In this document: positions 60,709-64,000 of the stretch, piece after piece
How the letters are laid out: every line of letters begins with the position of its first letter
Numbering within the stretch: position 1 is the first letter of the stretch
DNA from: Aquipuribacter nitratireducens
GTDB lineage: Bacteria > Actinomycetota > Actinomycetes > Actinomycetales > JBBAYJ01
Length of the DNA: 64,000 bases
Direction of reading: 5' to 3'
Assembly: GCF_037860835.1 (NCBI RefSeq)
Contig: NZ_JBBEOG010000008.1
Location: forward strand, 62,001-126,000
The notes under the pieces: model-generated
The model's database searches: none
Told to the model about the DNA's origin: nothing
The model's input: the letters and a program-made list of their open reading frames with translations, nothing else
Translations under genes and position numbers: made by a program

Positions 60709-61268
60709 GCGACGCCTGGTCGGCGGTGCTCGCGTGGTGCGAGGAGGCCGGCGTCGACCACGAGCCCGGCGCCCGCGAGGGCGAGGTCGTCGTCCGGCTG
60801 CCGGGTGAGCACCGCCTCACGACGACGGCGTCCGTGCTCGTCGGCGACCGCTCGCTCAGCCTGTCCGCCTTCGTCGTGCGGCACCCGGAGGAGAACACCG
60901 AGGCGGTGCTGCGGTGGCTCCTGCGCCGCAACGCCCGCCTCCGCGGGGTCGCCTTCGCCGTCGACGGCGACGGGGACGTCTTCCTCGTCGCGCGGCTGCC
61001 GCTCGTCGCCGTGGTGCCGGACGTCCTCGACGAGCTGTTCGGGACCGTGCTCGCGACCGCGGACGACGCCTTCGACGAGCTGCTGCGGCTCGGTTTCGCC
61101 GGCAGCATCCGCCGGGAGGCGCGATGGCGCGCCGAGCGGGGCCTCGACGCCCGCAACCTCGCCGCGTTCTCGCGGCTCCTCGACGACGACGGGGAGGACG
61201 ACGGGGAGGACGACGGGGAGGACGACGGGGGCGACGACCGGGACGCGGACGGACGCGACGCGCCCTGA
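60705..61268 (+). CDS. YbjN-domain protein with acidic repeat tail
   Basis: 187 residues. The YbjN fold (1-155) shows [60 protein letters not shown] and [20 protein letters not shown]. YbjN-like proteins resemble type III secretion chaperones and act as stress-related regulators, but no reaction is known. The last 30 residues are almost all Asp/Glu/Gly, made by a 12-base DNA repeat. GTGA overlap with mshA shows coupling. In M. tuberculosis the same protein (Rv0487) follows mshA. Confidence 0.85.
   Translation: MSDAWSAVLAWCEEAGVDHEPGAREGEVVVRLPGEHRLTTTASVLVGDRSLSLSAFVVRHPEENTEAVLRWLLRRNARLRGVAFAVDGDGDVFLVARLPLVAVVPDVLDELFGTVLATADDAFDELLRLGFAGSIRREARWRAERGLDARNLAAFSRLLDDDGEDDGEDDGEDDGGDDRDADGRDAP
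61184..61232. repeat. 12-base tandem repeat encoding an acidic tail
   Basis: About four units of GACGACGGGGAG near the 3' end of the YbjN gene, giving a repeated Asp-Asp-Gly-Glu pattern. Unit length keeps the frame. Confidence 0.85.
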
Positions 61269-61277
61269 CCCGCCTGC

Positions 61278-61283
61278 CAGGAT
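61278..61283 (+). promoter_or_regulatory. gpmA: -10 element of leaderless gpmA promoter
   Basis: CAGGAT seven bases before the ATG at 61291. Weaker match than the TANNNT elements. Confidence 0.35.
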
Positions 61284-61290
61284 GGCGCGC

Positions 61291-62049
61291 ATGAGCGACA
61301 CCTTCACCCTCGTCCTGCTCCGCCACGGCGAGAGCGAGTGGAACGCGAAGAACCTCTTCACCGGCTGGGTCGACGTGCCCCTGTCGGAGAAGGGACGGCA
61401 GGAGGCCGTCCGCGGCGGCGAGCTGCTGAGCGAGGCCGGGGTCCTCCCGGACGTCTGCCACACGTCCGTCCTGCGCCGCGCGATCATGACGGCGAACCTC
61501 GCCCTCGACGCGTGCGAGCGGCACTGGGTGCCCGTGAAGCGGTCGTGGCGTCTCAACGAGCGGCACTACGGCGCGCTGCAGGGCAAGGACAAGAAGCAGA
61601 CGCTCGAGCAGTTCGGCGAGGAGCAGTTCATGCTGTGGCGCCGCTCGTACGACGTGCCGCCGCCGCCCATCGACCCCGGCGACGAGTACGCCCAGACCGG
61701 CGACCCGCGCTACGACGACATCGACGGGACGATGCCGAGCGCGGAGTGCCTGAAGGACGTCGTCGAGCGGATGCTGCCGTACTGGCGCGACGCCGTCGTG
61801 CCGGACCTGCGGGCCGGCGAGGTGACGCTGCTCGCGGCCCACGGCAACTCCCTGCGCGCCCTCGTCAAGCACCTCGACGGCATCGACGACGACACCATCG
61901 CCGGGCTCAACATCCCGACCGGCATCCCGCTCGTCTACGAGCTGGAGGACGTCGACGGCGAGCTCCGGCCCGTCGAGCGGGGCGGGCGCTACCTCGACCC
62001 GGACGCCGCCGCCGACGCCATCGAGGCGGTCGCGAACCAGGGTCGCTGA
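61291..62049 (+). CDS. gpmA: 2,3-bisphosphoglycerate-dependent phosphoglycerate mutase
   Basis: 252 residues, standard dPGM length. It interconverts 3- and 2-phosphoglycerate in glycolysis and gluconeogenesis. The catalytic histidine is in [20 protein letters not shown] (His near 12), with [33 protein letters not shown] (Glu acid/base) and [20 protein letters not shown] (second His). [20 protein letters not shown] is conserved. The ATG is 22 bases after the YbjN stop. An ATG nine bases earlier in frame is a possible alternative start. Confidence 0.96.
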   Translation: MSDTFTLVLLRHGESEWNAKNLFTGWVDVPLSEKGRQEAVRGGELLSEAGVLPDVCHTSVLRRAIMTANLALDACERHWVPVKRSWRLNERHYGALQGKDKKQTLEQFGEEQFMLWRRSYDVPPPPIDPGDEYAQTGDPRYDDIDGTMPSAECLKDVVERMLPYWRDAVVPDLRAGEVTLLAAHGNSLRALVKHLDGIDDDTIAGLNIPTGIPLVYELEDVDGELRPVERGGRYLDPDAAADAIEAVANQGR

Positions 62050-62052
62050 GGC

Positions 62053-62724
62053 TCACACCGGGGGCAGGCCCGGGCCGCCGACGCGGTCCGGGTCCTCCCC
62101 CGTGATCTGGTACACCACCTGGTTGGCGACGTTGACGGCGTGGTCGGCGAACCGCTCGTAGAAGCGGCCGATGAGCGTGACGTCGATGGCGGTCGACACC
62201 GCCTCGTCCCAGCGCGGGGACAGCATGACGGTGAAGAGCTCGCGGTGCAGGCGGTCCATCTCGTCGTCGATGCGGTCGACCTCCCGCGCGAGCCGGCTGT
62301 CGTTGCGCGCGAGGACGTCGCCGGTCTTGAACGCGATGCGCTCCGCGACGTCACCCATCGACTCCACGTGACGGCGGACGGCGTCCGGCACGACCGGCTC
62401 GGGGTACTTCAGGCGCGTGACCTGGGCGAGGTGGCGGGCGAGGTCCCCCATCCGCTCGAGGTCGGCCGTGATCCGCAGGCCCGCGACGAGCTTGCGGAGG
62501 TCGCCGACGAGGGCGCCGTGGCGGGTCATCATCGAGATGATCTGGTCGTCGAGGGTCCACTGCCACGCGTCGACGCGGTCGTCCTCGGCGATCACCGCCT
62601 CGGCGAGCTCGAGGTCGCCGTGGAGCAGGGCGAACGACGCCCTGGAGATGGACTGCGCGACCAGCCCCGTCATCTCGACCGTCCCCGACACGAGCGAGGC
62701 GAGGTCCTCGTCGAACCTGCTCAC
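62053..62724 (-). CDS. phoU: phosphate-signalling protein PhoU
   Basis: 223 residues with the two PhoU three-helix domains: TGLVAQSISRASFALLHGDL, LELAEAVIAEDDRVDAWQWT and, in the second, VIAEDD-type metal motif plus SRLAREVDRIDDEMDRLHRE. Metal-binding ExxxD pairs are visible (EAVIAEDDRVD; VDRIDDEMD). PhoU links PstB activity to the sensor kinase and restrains the Pho response when phosphate is plentiful. It is divergent from the senX3-type kinase gene 110 bases away, an arrangement seen in actinobacteria (phoU-phoR/senX3). The GTG has CAGGAT eight bases upstream, suggesting a leaderless mRNA. Convergent with gpmA. Confidence 0.95.
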   Translation of the reverse strand: MSRFDEDLASLVSGTVEMTGLVAQSISRASFALLHGDLELAEAVIAEDDRVDAWQWTLDDQIISMMTRHGALVGDLRKLVAGLRITADLERMGDLARHLAQVTRLKYPEPVVPDAVRRHVESMGDVAERIAFKTGDVLARNDSRLAREVDRIDDEMDRLHRELFTVMLSPRWDEAVSTAIDVTLIGRFYERFADHAVNVANQVVYQITGEDPDRVGGPGLPPV

Positions 62725-62820
62725 GTCTCACCATCCTGGTGCACCACGGCGTCCCTGTCCCGTCCTGGTACGTACGACGGCCCGGACGGCGGCACGGCCC
62801 GCCGCCGTCGGCCGCACCCG

Positions 62821-62826
62821 TAGGCT
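62821..62826 (+). promoter_or_regulatory. senX3: -10 element of leaderless senX3 promoter
   Basis: TAGGCT eight bases before the GTG at 62835. Confidence 0.5.
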
Positions 62827-62834
62827 GCCACGAC

Positions 62835-64000
62835 GTGGCCGCAGCGGACGTCGTCCTCGTCGTCGTCGCCGTGTCGGCCGGTGCCGTCCTCGCCCTCGTC
62901 GCCGCGTTCGCGCTCGGCGTCCGCTGGGCGTCGCCGTCGAGCGGGCGTCGCACGCGGCCCGGCGCCGTCGACGTCATGGCCCGGGCGCTGGAGGAGACCG
63001 ACCGTCCGCTGCTCGTCGTGACGCGCGGGGCGCGCGTCGTCCACGCGTCCCGCGAGGCGGTCGGCCTCGGTCTCGTGCGGGCCGGGTTCCTCACCCACGA
63101 CGAGGTCCGCGACATCGTCCGCGCCGCGCTCGAGGCCCCCGGCGACCGCCCCGGTGGGGTCGAGCACCGCCTCGCGCTGTCCCGCGGCCCGCTCGGCCCC
63201 GGCACGGTCGAGGTGCGGCTCGTCGTGCGGCGCCTCGACGCCGACCACGTGCTCCTCGACGTCGAGAACCGCAGCGAGGCGATGCGCGTGGAGGACGTGC
63301 GGCGCGACTTCGTCGTCAACGTCAGCCACGAGCTCAAGACCCCCGTGGGCGCCATCAGCGTCCTCGCCGAGACGCTGGAGTCCGCGGCCGACGACGCCGA
63401 CGCCGTCCGGCGCTTCTCGGGCCGGCTGCGGCAGGAGAGCCACCGCCTCGAGCGGCTCGTCGCCGACGTCGTCGAGCTGTCGCGGGTGCAGGTGGTCGAC
63501 CGGCCGGGCGCGCGCGACGTGGTCCGCCTGGACGACGTCGTCGACGACGCCCTCGACCAGGTCCGCGTGACCGCCGACGAGGCGGGCATCGCCCTCGCCC
63601 GCTCCCGTCCCTCCGACGTCCGGGTCGTAGGGGACCGGGAGCTGCTCACCACCGCGGTCCGCAACCTGCTGTCGAACGCGGTCGCCTACAGCCCGGGCGG
63701 CACGCGGGTGTCGGTGGCGGTCGGGCGACGTGACGGCCTCGCCCTCGTGCAGGTCACCGACCGCGGGATCGGCATCCCGGTGCAGGAGCAGGAGCGCGTC
63801 TTCGAGCGCTTCTACCGCGTGGACCCGGCCCGCTCCCGCCGCACCGGCGGCACGGGGCTCGGCCTCGCGATCGTCAAGCACGTCGCCGAGGACCACGGCG
63901 GCGACGTCACGCTGTGGAGCCGCCCCGGCCAGGGCTCGACGTTCGGCCTGCGGCTGCCCGATGCGGACTCCCCCGCCCCGAGGGGGCATGATTCGCCCGA
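62835..64000 (+). CDS. senX3: phosphate-responsive sensor histidine kinase SenX3/PhoR (3' end off the window)
   Basis: At least 388 residues; the reading frame is open at the window edge. One N-terminal membrane segment (about 5-28), a PAS-like domain (about 48-145, ETDRPLLVVTRGARVVHASR), then DFVVNVSHELKTPVGAISVL with phospho-acceptor His165, N-box AVRNLLSNAVAYSPGG, VTDRGIGIPVQEQERVFERF and GTGLGLAIVKHVAEDHGGDV. SenX3 senses phosphate state through PhoU and Pst and phosphorylates RegX3, whose gene is expected just beyond the edge. It should act on the PHO boxes at 40465 and 44211. GTG start. Confidence 0.93.
   Translation, partial: MAAADVVLVVVAVSAGAVLALVAAFALGVRWASPSSGRRTRPGAVDVMARALEETDRPLLVVTRGARVVHASREAVGLGLVRAGFLTHDEVRDIVRAALEAPGDRPGGVEHRLALSRGPLGPGTVEVRLVVRRLDADHVLLDVENRSEAMRVEDVRRDFVVNVSHELKTPVGAISVLAETLESAADDADAVRRFSGRLRQESHRLERLVADVVELSRVQVVDRPGARDVVRLDDVVDDALDQVRVTADEAGIALARSRPSDVRVVGDRELLTTAVRNLLSNAVAYSPGGTRVSVAVGRRDGLALVQVTDRGIGIPVQEQERVFERFYRVDPARSRRTGGTGLGLAIVKHVAEDHGGDVTLWSRPGQGSTFGLRLPDADSPAPRGHDSP

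Overview
The window is chromosomal DNA from a very high-GC actinobacterium. Evidence: GTG starts are common, genes are tightly packed with many 4-base ATGA/GTGA overlaps, mycothiol genes (mshA, mshD) are present, and there is an RsiG/AmfC-like protein, an HBHA-like protein and two PHO boxes with 11-base repeats. Gene order matches Mycobacterium in three blocks (XRE regulator-HBHA-DUF2516; mshA-YbjN-gpm-senX3; mshD-GlnR-thioredoxin-DUF4395-nitrobindin), but no mycolate-type genes are seen, so another actinomycete lineage is more likely. The genus cannot be fixed from the sequence.

Layout. 1-7.8 kb: partial ACC deaminase, a secreted protein, an alpha-amylase-family enzyme coupled to an LLM flavin oxidoreductase, a diguanylate cyclase next to an ATPase/methanogen-output-domain protein, a cupin, a DinB-like protein, a monooxygenase and tRNA-Thr. 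8.4-16.6 kb: large ATP-binding LuxR regulator with two alpha/beta hydrolases, a lipoprotein, a TetR regulator divergent from a membrane exporter component, and small secreted or PRC-barrel proteins. 16.8-22.4 kb: SGNH hydrolase, Ser/Thr kinase, ABC exporter, VOC protein. 22.5-30.8 kb: complete peptide/nickel-type ABC importer (SBP-B-C-D-F), an orphan sugar-importer-type ATPase and a DUF4032 kinase-like protein. 31-32.6 kb: two-gene arsenate/phosphatase operon whose first gene is an ArsR-phosphatase fusion, flanked by two copies of a repeated intergenic element.

32.6-46.1 kb: rlmB, cysS, then phosphate genes (second PstS, pstBACS), polyphosphate kinase, mshD and a secreted 5'-nucleotidase. PHO boxes precede pstS and the nucleotidase, and phoU/senX3 lie at the right end, so uptake, storage, scavenging and sensing of phosphate are all represented. 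46.2-51.8 kb: GlnR-like regulator, membrane protein, thioredoxin-like, DUF4395, DsrE, a 33-residue membrane protein, nitrobindin, YgfZ and BKACE. 51.9-58.5 kb: RsiG-like protein, XRE/HBHA/DUF2516 locus behind a palindrome array, Dtd, and a response regulator-kinase-degenerate sensor triad. 58.4-64 kb: methyltransferase, mshA, YbjN, gpmA, phoU and partial senX3.

A recurrent promoter pattern is visible. At least a dozen genes have a TANNNT or CANNNT -10 element 5-8 bases before the start codon and no Shine-Dalgarno sequence, which implies leaderless mRNAs.
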